Below are positions 54,555 through 64,000 of a stretch of 64,000 nt of DNA, in pieces. This stretch comes from Triangularia verruculosa. Taxonomy: Eukaryota; Ascomycota; Sordariomycetes; Sordariales; Podosporaceae. Position 1 is the first letter of the stretch. The number at the start of each line of letters is the position of its first letter. A model generated the notes under the pieces. It did no database searches, was not told where the DNA came from, and saw only the letters and a program-made list of their open reading frames with translations. The stretch spans positions 1 to 64,000 of the forward strand of contig MU864006.1 of assembly GCA_033296885.1 (NCBI GenBank), written 5' to 3'. Position numbers and translations under genes: made by a program.

Positions 54555-55053
54555 GACATATTTATGTCCTTAATATGTCCTACAATCGCCCCAAGATTCT
54601 CTCTGGGAAGCCGGTACGTGATTGATGTAAAGGAGGTCAAGCGTTCGAGCCCAGTCTGGGTCAACTTGCCTTCATTTTTCCAACCCGGGAGCGTCACCTG
54701 CTCCCAATATCCCCAAAACCACGGCATTAGTGTGTACAGCTCTGAAGTCACTCCCGTACTCTTTTAGCTGAAGGATAATTCTTCGTGCCAAGAACAAACA
54801 CCATGCCTTGCTATTACCAAACACCTCTGTTCTTCCCACATAGACTTACGGTGCATGAAAGCCGGGCTACATCTCAGTTATCTTGGAACATCTTGGTATT
54901 TAGTTCCGGAAAAATACAGTTGAATTACAGAACTTCATTGTCCAACGCCTACCAATGCCTTGCTATTTTGTCCAAAAAGTTTGTTTGCCAGAAACGCCCT
55001 GATATATCCAAGGAACCCTCGCTCCACTCACTCATCCGATGGGGCTTTCAAGC
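54551..55053. other. Intergenic region downstream of U6
   Basis: Holds the B-box-like element and the 3' flank of the GH125 gene. I see no protein gene. Confidence 0.45.
54642..54652 (+). promoter_or_regulatory. Extragenic B-box-like element of the U6 gene
   Basis: CGTTCGAGCCC matches the B-box consensus GGTTCGANNCC except at the first base. It lies about 90 bp past the U6 terminator, with no tRNA structure around it. The budding yeast U6 gene uses a downstream B box to recruit TFIIIC, so this element may do the same. The function is inferred from sequence and position only. Confidence 0.5.
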
Positions 55054-57132
55054 TCAGTCCTGATATAACTTTCCCAGCAGGCCCTTCTCACCGACCCCTC
55101 TTCTCTCTTCGTCTTCCGCAATTTTCAGGATCAGTTCCCCGAACAGGCCATTAGCCCATCCGAACCAACTTCTCGTAAAGTCAAACTCGCGCCACGCGTT
55201 GACAGTCTCGTGAATAACGCCAGCCCCCGACGTCGAGTTGAGCACCATCAACATCTGTTCCCCGACCACCCTCTCCCTCTCTTCAGCTGAAAAACCAGAG
55301 AGATCCTCAAACGCAGTCAGCGCAGCGACAGTAGCCGCCATCGGCCACCCCTTTCCAGGACCAAGATGAGGGCCACCGACAGCTGAGAGCGCAGGGCCTT
55401 GGGCGTAATACGGGTTTGCCATACTCAGTACGAACTTTCTGGTGTTCTGGTAAATCTTGGCGTAGTTGTGCTCAACTTCGTCATTTTTTTCCTTCTCCGC
55501 AGAGTTTTTCTCGATCGTACCGTTGCGCGCACCGAGATTCTTGTTGACGGATTTAAGCATACGGGACGTAGTTGAGCCAGCCTTGGTGTTGGTGTAGTTC
55601 CACAGGGGGAACGCCAACAGAGATGGGACATTGGCATCGTCCATCAAGTTAGCACCGCCATATCCATCAACTTCATATGCGAAGATCTCGCCAAAGTCGC
55701 GGTGCTTCACAACGGCATCCTTGGCAATGCCATGACGGATGGTCTTGGCCAATTTGCGCATTTCAGTCGTGAGGTTGGCAGCCTTGGGGTCAAGTTTCTG
55801 CTCGGCGAGACCTTCCATGATCACAGATGCCTGTTCGAGATACGCGGCAAACATCATGTTACTTGGAGTTAGCAACTGAAAGATACAGGCGTCATCGCTG
55901 GGTCTAAATGCTGATCGAACCATGCCGTTCTCCTTGACGGGGTTGCCGAGACCATCGTTGGTCAGAGTTTCCGAACCGCGGTTGGTCCAACCTGTGAAAG
56001 TCCAGGCTGATGGCAAGACGCGGCCCTCCTCGTCGTAGGTGCCGAGACGCATGGCTGCAGAGGCGTCAACAGCCGCCTCGACGGCCTGAACCCAGGAGTA
56101 CTTGGAGAAGAACTTGAGGTCATCGGTGCGGGTGTAATAGGCGGCGCTGATCTGAAGAAACGAGGCCAAGCTGTCGAGCTCCCACTTGCAGTCGAAGACC
56201 AGCTTGGGGTTGTAAGGAGGTTGAGGGTTGTTTTGGTGATAGGCGCCGTTGTGGGTTGGGGGAATGTTGCTCTCTGGAGGAGGTTGGAATGAATGGCAGT
56301 ATGGCGAGATGACGATATATCGAGAGTGAGAGTTGATCAGCCCACGCCACAGACTGGCCAGAGAGTCGAATTCATCGGACGGTTCCAACAAGGGGAGGTA
56401 AGAAAAGATCTGACTGGCCGAATCGCGAAGCCACATGGCGTCGATATCGCCGGTGATGACATAGGTAAGCTCCTCATCCGTCACCGTCTGCTCCTCAGAG
56501 CCTTCCTCCGTCTTGTTCGCATAACCTCTCCATTTAACCATAGTATCGAGAGTATTTGGGTAGCTGTTCTCGAAAAGGCGGTAGAGATCAGGGTCCTTGA
56601 TCACCTTTTTCATGCGCTCAAGCAAGTTCTCGAGGGCAGGCAGTCGGAAAGTCCTGCATTCAGGGGGTGGGCGCACAAATGGGAATTGCCTCCTGCCCTC
56701 AGACTTGGGCCCCGGCTTCTTCCTTTGTAGCGCTTCGAAGCCGATACACTCAACCTTTGCCGTAGCAGTTGGCCCAGCCTCTTCGGTTGTCGCAAACTGA
56801 TTCCCAAAGTCTGCCAGCCCGACGTTGCTATCATCGTCCGCTGAGGGGACCTTGGTGGTCTTGGGTTTGGTAGGAGTAGCCCCATGCTCTTCGGTTAAGT
56901 CGTCTTCGCGCTCGGTAGAGTCTACTGGATTCGTGTGTGGGTGTGACACTTGGCCGTCGTGGTGGTGAGGGGTATCATGCGAGGGAACTTTCTGGGGGTG
57001 TAAATCGAGCGCCTCCTGACGAGGTGTGGCTATCGGGGACTGATATCCGAGCCAGAATATGATAACTGTCAAGAGAAGAGCAACGCCAATCACTCTGCCC
57101 CGCCGGTTGCCAGTGAGGATTGGGACAACCAT
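55054..57132 (-). CDS. GH125 exo-alpha-1,6-mannosidase family protein, type II membrane
   Basis: A single exon of 692 residues from ATG 57132. A short basic start and one signal anchor (about 13-30, VIGVALLLTVIIFWLGY) are followed by a His/Pro/Asp-rich stem (to about 140). The GH125 (formerly DUF1237, fission yeast Mug157) catalytic domain carries YVITGDIDAMWLRDSASQI, SHSRYIVISPYCHSF, DCKWELDSLASFLQ, RSAFRPSDDACIFQLLTPSN, GGANLMDDANVPSLLAFPLW and TRSWFGWANGLFGELIL. Bacterial members remove alpha-1,6-linked mannose with inversion. In fungi the enzyme probably trims mannan or N-glycans in the Golgi or outside the cell, which is inference. Confidence 0.93.
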   Translation of the reverse strand: MVVPILTGNRRGRVIGVALLLTVIIFWLGYQSPIATPRQEALDLHPQKVPSHDTPHHHDGQVSHPHTNPVDSTEREDDLTEEHGATPTKPKTTKVPSADDDSNVGLADFGNQFATTEEAGPTATAKVECIGFEALQRKKPGPKSEGRRQFPFVRPPPECRTFRLPALENLLERMKKVIKDPDLYRLFENSYPNTLDTMVKWRGYANKTEEGSEEQTVTDEELTYVITGDIDAMWLRDSASQIFSYLPLLEPSDEFDSLASLWRGLINSHSRYIVISPYCHSFQPPPESNIPPTHNGAYHQNNPQPPYNPKLVFDCKWELDSLASFLQISAAYYTRTDDLKFFSKYSWVQAVEAAVDASAAMRLGTYDEEGRVLPSAWTFTGWTNRGSETLTNDGLGNPVKENGMVRSAFRPSDDACIFQLLTPSNMMFAAYLEQASVIMEGLAEQKLDPKAANLTTEMRKLAKTIRHGIAKDAVVKHRDFGEIFAYEVDGYGGANLMDDANVPSLLAFPLWNYTNTKAGSTTSRMLKSVNKNLGARNGTIEKNSAEKEKNDEVEHNYAKIYQNTRKFVLSMANPYYAQGPALSAVGGPHLGPGKGWPMAATVAALTAFEDLSGFSAEERERVVGEQMLMVLNSTSGAGVIHETVNAWREFDFTRSWFGWANGLFGELILKIAEDEERRGVGEKGLLGKLYQD

Positions 57133-57958
57133 GGTGTTTTCAGGCCGGTTGGACAACTGTCCACGACCAAGTGGTGTAGCGAAGCGTCCAATTCAGTGGC
57201 ATGTACGGTGATGTCGGGATGATCACCGAAAAAACATAGAGCACAGTAAGAATCACCGCAAAAGCAGTTGAGACTGATAAGAAAAGAACATTGAATTATA
57301 GCAGAAGAAGAAACAATATTTTCTGTCAGATCCAAAAAGTCCCAGAAAGGGAGGAAGTCACGAACCGGCTGTCCATCGCATCTGGCTGTCCAGGCAGGCT
57401 CTTGGCGAGGCCTTCTTCTGGCCACTTACAGGCTTGGAAATGGGGCAAGCTGTGGGTTAGGCCAATTAGCTGTGACTGCCGGGAGGCAGGGATGTCCAGC
57501 CTGTCTCTGACCCCTGGATTACAGCGGCCATTGAAGGTGCCGAGTGCCGATTTCCATGCTTCGTAGGGCACTCAAGATAGCCTCAGTCTAGTGGACAATT
57601 GTATGTACTTGGAATCAAGTTCTCTTTCAAGGTTAACTTTCCTGGATAGATTTTGCGATATAAGTCCTAGTGTCTCTGTTCTTGGGCTCTTTGATCTTCA
57701 TACGGGCACCGTCGGCTACAAGCAGGGAGGGTTCATGCACAGAGAACAACTCGAGTGTCCCGCGATCCGGATGGAACCTTGCACCACATGGTGCAACAAG
57801 AATGTCGGATGAATTATATTGCTTCTATGTCTTTTTCCTTTCTCTAGATTGCACAGAAAACTGCCGCCTGTTTGTCTATGGTACCAAAGCCAAAATCCTG
57901 TTCCTTGTTGCCGGGTATTACTGTCCTCCAAAGCCGTGTATTTTCCGAGCCTACCTAC
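57133..57958. other. Intergenic region between two - strand genes
   Basis: GH125 promoter and 3' flank of the lipase gene. I see no gene. Confidence 0.4.
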
Positions 57959-60103
57959 TCATGGAGATAAATCCTCGCTGCTGCTCGATTGTAGTTCTTC
58001 CTCTCCGATACCCCTCACTTGCTTCTGTTGAGGTTTCCAAGCTGGAACGTCTTCGCAGCCTTTTGGAACCTGACAAATTTCCCTCACATTGCATGTCTTC
58101 CACAGCACCTCCTTGATCTCATTGAAGACCTTCTCCGGAGCATCCATGGCCCATATCACATCTAGATGCTCATACTCCGGAATGACCTTGCTGTGCACAA
58201 CCTCCACATGCGGTTCTCGTCCCCTCTCAAAGCGTCTCAGAAGCTTGTGACCATCAACCAAGTCATCATTCCCCGCCACCCACAGCGCAAAAGGAGGCAC
58301 TTTCTCGTTGTACCAAGCCGTACTTCCCTTTGGTCTCCCCTTTCTTTTCTTTTTGTCCTCATGCTCCTCCCCTTCCATATCCCTATCCACCTCTTCCAAC
58401 ACCCTATCATCCTCCCCCATCGAATCCTCCCTTTCCTCGGCCCTCCACTCGTCCTTCGTGGCCAAGATACACTTATGCTTCGCAAAGCACTCCCTCCCCA
58501 GCCACCACCTCATACTTTCGCTGCTCACATACACCGGCGCGAACCTAAACATCCTATCCCTCAATCCCCTATCCCACCTCGTATCCGTCCAATTGAACAA
58601 GAAGCTGAAAACCTTGTACCCCAACCACCCGTACACTTTCCTGTCCAACCTCTTGTGCATCTCCATCATAAAGGGAATAAACGCATGAATCCCAAACATG
58701 ACCCTGAAGAAGCCGGGTGAAATCACCCTCATGAACTTGAAGTACATCTTCCCAATCAACGGCCCTGCGTACGCCGCCGGGGCCAACCCGCAGAAAACGG
58801 TGATCTTCTCCCCCAAATCTGGCCGTTGCTCTTTGGCTAGGGCCACCAAAGCTTGAGTCGTGCCCTGCGAGTGGCAGATCAGGCCTATCTTCTCGAACCC
58901 GGTTTCGTAACACACCCGGGAGATGAGAGCGGGAAGGTCGAAAACGCCCATTTGACGGATATTCCACGCCCACATTCTTGGGTCGGGGTACTTGAGCAGC
59001 GTGTGCTTCGGCTCGAACCCGCAGCGGTTATTCCCTAGCCAGACGTCATACCCTGCTTTGGCGAGCAAGAAGGCGAGGGAGGAATCGTCGTTGACGCAGT
59101 AGGCACCGGAAGATTGGAGGAGGCCATGGATCAGCAGCACGGGGAACTTCTTTGGGCTGTCAGGGGAGGCAGAATGGGGGTTTCGTGGGGTGGTGAAAAT
59201 CTCCGGGCCACGGTGGGCGCGCTGGGAAGGGGATAAAGGCGTGTATTCCTTGGGCTCGTATACATGCCACAGGTCGATGAGGAAGCCGTCTTCGGTTTGG
59301 ACCTCAAAGGGTTCGAGATTGAGACCTACACGGCGGGCGTAGTATGTTGGGTCACAGTAGAGCGGATCGGGACCGCCTTCGGTTGGTGGGTAGGCTTCTT
59401 TCTCTGAGTTTGGTCGGATTCCGGAGAGCCAAGCTGTCTCTTCCTCCTTGCGAAGTTTGGCACGGCGGGTTTCTTCGGTGTAGAAGGGCCGGGAAGTGTC
59501 TGGGTCTCGAAAAGTTGCTCGTAACCACAAATTCTGCAGTGATGGGCCGATGCTGGTAAATAGGGCGCCGAGAACGATGACCGCTAAAAAGCCCAGGCTC
59601 AGGAAAAAGGATGTTACTCGAAAAATTAGGCATTGTAGGTGTGTCATGAAAGATGGCGGGCCGTAGAGCGGTAAGGGAGGAAATAATGGGTTGGTGTGAG
59701 ATGGTGGCATCGACCTCTTAAGGCTGGCGTCTGTTGACCTCTTGGCCATGCCATTCTGTGACAGGGCGACTGCTTTCTCTTCATTTGGCGAGTGAACTGT
59801 GTGGTGTGCTGGCTCCAGTTGAGTCTCCAGCTCCTCCTTCAAGACATTGAGTTTGTGCGCTTCTTCCACTGGTACAGTTGGTAGTCGATGGCCGTCTGCC
59901 GTTACAACCACGGTATCGTGTGGTGTTACGAACTGGGCCTCGACAGCAACGGCATCATGATTGCCCTGTTCTGGAGGAAGGAGAGACAGCTTTTCTGACT
60001 GTTCGGCAAACTCAATGGCTGTTTTTGCAAGTTCGTTTTCGTCGATGGCACCTATTGCTGGCTTGCTGGGTGGTGGCTGGAGGAAGGTCTCCTGGACACC
60101 CAT
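57959..60103 (-). CDS. Membrane-anchored alpha/beta-hydrolase lipase, steryl ester hydrolase type
   Basis: A single exon of 714 residues. Residues 1-155 are polar; a membrane helix lies at about 165-184 (FFLSLGFLAVIVLGALF). The AB-hydrolase-associated lipase region follows (YYARRVGLNLEPFEVQTEDG, LIDLWHVY). The hydrolase has oxyanion strand PVLLIHGLLQSSGAY (about 321-335), nucleophile Ser412 in LICHSQGTTQAL, acid AGNDDLVDGH and His in YEHLDVIWAMDAPEKVF. The GYDVWLGNNRG-like segment reads GYDVWLGNNRCGFE. This matches the fungal Tgl1/Yeh1/Yeh2 family, which hydrolyses steryl esters at lipid droplets or the plasma membrane. A charged Glu/Asp/Lys insertion (about 580-610) interrupts the C-terminal part. 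Confidence 0.92.
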   Translation of the reverse strand: MGVQETFLQPPPSKPAIGAIDENELAKTAIEFAEQSEKLSLLPPEQGNHDAVAVEAQFVTPHDTVVVTADGHRLPTVPVEEAHKLNVLKEELETQLEPAHHTVHSPNEEKAVALSQNGMAKRSTDASLKRSMPPSHTNPLFPPLPLYGPPSFMTHLQCLIFRVTSFFLSLGFLAVIVLGALFTSIGPSLQNLWLRATFRDPDTSRPFYTEETRRAKLRKEEETAWLSGIRPNSEKEAYPPTEGGPDPLYCDPTYYARRVGLNLEPFEVQTEDGFLIDLWHVYEPKEYTPLSPSQRAHRGPEIFTTPRNPHSASPDSPKKFPVLLIHGLLQSSGAYCVNDDSSLAFLLAKAGYDVWLGNNRCGFEPKHTLLKYPDPRMWAWNIRQMGVFDLPALISRVCYETGFEKIGLICHSQGTTQALVALAKEQRPDLGEKITVFCGLAPAAYAGPLIGKMYFKFMRVISPGFFRVMFGIHAFIPFMMEMHKRLDRKVYGWLGYKVFSFLFNWTDTRWDRGLRDRMFRFAPVYVSSESMRWWLGRECFAKHKCILATKDEWRAEEREDSMGEDDRVLEEVDRDMEGEEHEDKKKRKGRPKGSTAWYNEKVPPFALWVAGNDDLVDGHKLLRRFERGREPHVEVVHSKVIPEYEHLDVIWAMDAPEKVFNEIKEVLWKTCNVREICQVPKGCEDVPAWKPQQKQVRGIGEEELQSSSSEDLSP

Positions 60104-61286
60104 GGCTGCAGGTGAAGTTGCTCGTCTCTCTAGCTCTAACGCGTGTGTGTATATATGCTGGTATTATACAGAAGCAAATCAATTGGACAAAACAATGTCG
60201 TGATACCAAGATATTTGAGCGCCTAGATCTTGTAGTAATCGCGTTTCAGACCAAAACATCAATGACTCCAGGTATGCTATACTTCGTCCCGCATGCCAGA
60301 CGTCATTGTGGCTGCGACGGGATGGGGACAAAAACGGTCTTGTACGGAGATAAGGAAAAGCTACGATCAAACCGAAAAGGATATCCCGTCTACATCGCGA
60401 AAAATGCAGGGTTGGAAACAAGCTTCTTGTTTTGACCTGGAGATGGATATTGTGGAAAATACCCCCTGCGTCACCGTGCAGCTGGAGCATGGAGGCGGGG
60501 GCTGACAGGGTGTTGCGATTGGCTTTAGCCTGCTTTTGGCATGTGAAGATCGTTGAAGACAGTGGGGCTCTGCCAGGTGTTGACAAACTCAACCCATCAC
60601 CAATACTGAAAAAATATTTCCCTTGTGTATACTATGAGGAATCTGACGATCAAGAAGGCCGTGAGTTTCCATATTGGTCAAACCAATGAGACCAGATGTT
60701 GCGCATATGAGCGAAGGGAAGGAGCGAACACGCATCAAAATCCTGAAGCTTTGGAGGCTAGTTTATGAGGGACAACTGACAAGTTCATTGATTCAGCTTC
60801 AGGACAGACATCGTCTTTCATGCAGTCAAGATCGAGAGACTCACGTCAAAAGAACTAAGTTGTTGACTAAGACTACATGTAAGTACACCAACTATTGGAC
60901 AAAGAAGAAAGGGTTAGGGTTGGACTAGTCCTGGGTGGGTAAGCGGATCCGCGAATAGGCGGTGCCATATGCCGAGGTGAAATGAAGCCGAAGCCATCTG
61001 CGGAACAGCTGGTTCGCCATTCGCGCTGGAGAGCTCCTCACTTGATCACGGTGCTTTAAACCCCAGAGGCATTGGGTGTTCTTAATCAGCAATTACATTC
61101 ATTTGCTATTTCTCCATTGCCCAGTGGCCGTTCCTTTTGCCGGAAAAAGCTCCCGGAAGGGCGGGCTTGTCACCACAATACATCTAGCGAATACCATACA
61201 TGTACCTTGCTGGACCATCCCACGATACTACGCGACGCCTGAACCTTTAACCCAACGACAACGTCGCATCACGCGAATTCCCTATC
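60104..61286. other. Divergent promoter region of the lipase gene and PEX6
   Basis: I see no gene on either strand. The stretch separates two genes transcribed away from each other. Confidence 0.45.
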
Positions 61287-64000
61287 ATGGCAACATCCGA
61301 AGTGAGCTCAGTCGTGCGCGCGCACAAAAGACGGGTCAGGAGGCGCAGACAGGACAAGCCAGCATTGTCGGCGCGTTTGGTCCTGGATGACCATGTCAAG
61401 AGCGATGTCGGCATAGTGTCCGAGGACCTGTACGCAGAGCTTTTTCCACATCTACACAATGGTTGGTCACCTTTACTACGATGATCAGTAGATTCATGCT
61501 GACATTGTCTACTCGATAGCTCACGACGACGAAGACCAAGTCTTAAGCGCTCCTAACACCGTCCATGTTGCCATTGCCCCCTGGACGCCGAATAATACCC
61601 CTGAGGCTACCAACTGGTCGATAGTCCCCGTAACCAAATCTTCTGCCCTCGCTCCGAATACCGTTCAGTTTGCTCCCTCGTCACTCGCTCTCCAGTCTTT
61701 CGCCGTGAACCTCAAGCAGGTTGCGCCATCGCGACTCTCGAGCCACAGCAGAAGTGGCATCGAGATTTTGGTCCTGGATGTCAGCGCAATCGCTCTCGAC
61801 ACTGTTTTTGTGAGCTTGGAAGGGGAACTGGCTAAGAGGCTTGAGAATGGAGAGGGCACTTTCTTCAGAGAGCACCCCTCTGGCGGAAAGGGCAAGGCCT
61901 CCGTCAACGCAACCCCTGAAGACCGCCTTACGGCCGCGCTTCGAACTGCGCTCAACACTTTGAAGGTGGTTCATACAGGAGACCTATTTCCATTACCGCT
62001 CCCCCCTCACCCCGTTACCCACGTCCCGCCTAACCCGGGCAAGATTACACTCTGCGAGCCTGTCGCCCAGGGCATTCTTGCGCCGACCACCAAGATCATT
62101 GTTTCTCGCGGCCGGATTCACTCCAAACACAACCGCGCTTCACCACCGATACCAAGCACCAAAATCAATGGCGTAACCGAAGAGGATGAGGACACATCCA
62201 ATGACCAGTTCTACTCTGCGGCTGAGGAAGGTGCTCGTACGGGTGCGCGGGCTGATGATGGAGATGAGACGTCAACTGAGACTGAACTTGAGCAAGAAGA
62301 AGAGGAGGAGGAGGAGGAGGAGGAGGAAGATGCGTTGTCAGACGACTCGATGGACGAAATGATATCTCTTCAAGCCCCGAGCTTAACTTCGGCTATCACT
62401 AGTGGCATAGGCACACCTACCACTATTGGCGGAAGGGGACGTAAAGCCAACGGTATGAGTAGTGCTGTCTCTGTGTTCTCCAGCTTTACAGCAACCACAG
62501 CCAGACCAGACAGGCCTCGAGGCAGGCTGTTTAAGGCCCAGGGTCTAGTCCGGCCCATCCCCCCCGAGGTTCTCCACCCAAAACCTGTTCTAGAAGATGA
62601 CGAGGAGGCGCGTATCTATGTGGATGTCAGAGACCTCCCACGGATCGGTTGTTTCTCTGGTGATTGGGTCCGTGTCGAAGCTTCCCAAGAACCACCATCC
62701 AACGGTTTCGGTGCCTTTGGGTTGGGGAGCTTCGTTGATCCAAACCCGGATGAGATTCACTGGAGGCCAGCTAGGGTGTATGGGCTGCCTGAGGGTTATT
62801 CCTCCCGTCCTGTGGCCAGGGTGCCGAGCTCGAAGTATGACGGCCGCCGCATGTCTTTCTTTGAGTCTCAGGTCCAAAAGCCTTCTAGCCCTGCCGTTTA
62901 TGCCTCGCCAATCATGCTTGCAAACTTGGAAAGTCCGCCATATTTGCGTCTCTCGCCGATCAAGCGGGCTCCATCACATCCCAGCCTCAAGGGACTCCAA
63001 GCGAAAACAACTCCTCCACTCCAGCCACCTGCTGCTCGTGAGGTAATTCTACAGCATGTCAGAACTCCGGTTGCAGTGGAAAGAGACGTCCAAACATCTG
63101 TCATGGCTGGACTCAAGTTCTACTTTGAAAGAAGGCTGCGCGTGATCAAGACCGGAGACTTGATTGCTGTGCCCATTGATACCCAGCTCGGACGGACTCT
63201 TCAAGAGACAACCGCGGCTGGTGATGATTCTGCCGTCGACGACGTGCTCGGCCTGATCGCCTCGACGCGAACAGACCGCAGCCTCAAATATGACGAGGTC
63301 GCGTGGTTCAAGGTCGGGCACGTTTCACCTGTCAAGCAAGAAGTAACGGAGGAGACAGAAGAGGAAGAGGAAGACCCCTGGGGTGGTGTTGCGTGTGTAG
63401 ACATCTCCCTCGCACACCTCGAACAGACAGGGTCAACCACCAGCCGCATCCCCGGCATCACCACCAACACATGGCGTTACTATCTCGGCATCGACAAGCT
63501 CCCAAAACAGCCCCAGAGCCACACTGGACCCTTGGTCCTCGGACCCGAGAGGACAACCATCTCCCCACTGCGGAGAAAACTTCGTGAGCTTATGGCCGCA
63601 GCCACAAGCAAACCCGCTCTTCACCTGAAGATGCCGCCCGTGGCTATCCTTCTCGTTTCCACTCAACGCAGCATCGGAAAGGCATTCACCGCCTCACAAG
63701 CCTGCGCTGATATTGGCCTCCACACTTTCACCGTCGACGCTTATGACATTGTCAATGACTCCGGCGCAGGCGGCAGCGACGTCAAGACCGCCGGTTTCCT
63801 CACCTCCCGCGCCGAAAGAGCGATGAGCTGCGGGCCCGACTGTTGCGCGCTGCTTGTCAGACATATCGAAGCGCTGACGGCAGATAGAATGGTGACTTCT
63901 GTCAAGGAGATTCTGAAAGATGCGAGGGTCCTGATTGCTACCACGACGGAGGTGGACAAGGTGCCTGATGGGATCCGGGCGTTGTTCACCCATGAGCTGG
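61287..64000 (+). CDS. PEX6: Peroxisomal AAA ATPase Pex6, N-terminal part (cut by window end)
   Basis: Exons 61287-61461 and 61520 to the window end give the first 885 residues with no stop. The start is very basic (AHKRRVRRRRQDKP), as in fungal Pex6, then ALSARLVLDDHVKSDVGI. The signature KVVHTGDLFPLPLPPHP and ITLCEPVAQGIL identifies the Pex6 N-terminal domain. A long Glu run (about 330-344) and further conserved strands (FYFERRLRVIKTGDLIAVPID, VAWFKVGHV) follow. The D1 ATPase begins near residue 770 and looks degenerate: STQRSIGKAF replaces a normal Walker A, and LLVRHIEAL has no acidic Walker B pair. Pex6 with Pex1 unfolds and extracts ubiquitinated Pex5 from the peroxisome. The catalytic D2 domain lies beyond 64000. 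Confidence 0.92.

Overview
The window is nuclear DNA from a filamentous ascomycete. Genes are split by short introns (about 50-140 nt) with GTAAGT/GTATGT-type donors, CTAAC-type branch sites and CAG/TAG acceptors. Coding DNA is GC-rich, genes lie on both strands without operons, and several protein families are typical of Pezizomycotina (AA8 cytochrome fused to cytochrome b561, an Iec1-like zinc finger, a PX/DUF3818 protein, long Nar1 and Pex6). The wording of the proteins suggests Sordariomycetes, probably Sordariales. That placement is inference, because no search could be run.

Layout. 1-9 kb: a secreted or membrane AA8-cytochrome b561 electron-transfer protein (+), an array of six 21-bp GATA-containing repeats, ATP synthase subunit h (+), and the Sch9-type AGC kinase (-). 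9-18 kb: two small unknown proteins (-) in a gene-poor stretch, then a SUZ-domain RNA-binding protein (+) convergent with NAR1 (-). 18-25 kb: an unknown membrane protein (+), an Iec1-like C2H2 protein (-) divergent from RanGAP (+), another unknown membrane protein (+), a six-cysteine secreted peptide (+) and a possible gene relic. 25-36 kb: a Tat-SF1/Cus2 splicing factor (-), the proteasome ubiquitin receptor Rpn13 (-), mannosyltransferase Mnn9 (+), the E2 enzyme Pex4 (-) and a long proline/serine-rich protein (-). 36-47 kb: 3.4 kb without a visible gene, Cgr1 (+), a coiled-coil tail-region membrane protein (+) and a PX/DUF3818 lipid-binding protein (+). 47-64 kb: succinate dehydrogenase flavoprotein (+), an intron-containing tRNA-Pro(AGG) (-), bifunctional AICAR transformylase/IMP cyclohydrolase (-), a U6 snRNA gene interrupted by an mRNA-type intron (+), a GH125 exo-mannosidase (-), a steryl-ester-type lipase (-), and the 5' part of PEX6 (+), cut by the window end.

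Most genes are housekeeping and functionally unrelated. Themes that recur are mitochondrial energy (ATP14, SDH1), peroxisomal receptor recycling (PEX4, PEX6), protein mannosylation or mannan processing (MNN9, GH125), ribosome biogenesis (CGR1) and pre-mRNA splicing (CUS2-like factor, U6). The most striking item is the U6 gene. It has a 57-nt spliceosomal-type intron between its 5' stem-loop and the ACAGAGA box, an upstream TATA-like element, a T8 terminator and a B-box-like sequence about 90 bp past the terminator. Second is the six-copy GATA repeat with an exact 21-bp period upstream of ATP14. I did not see a new multi-gene system.
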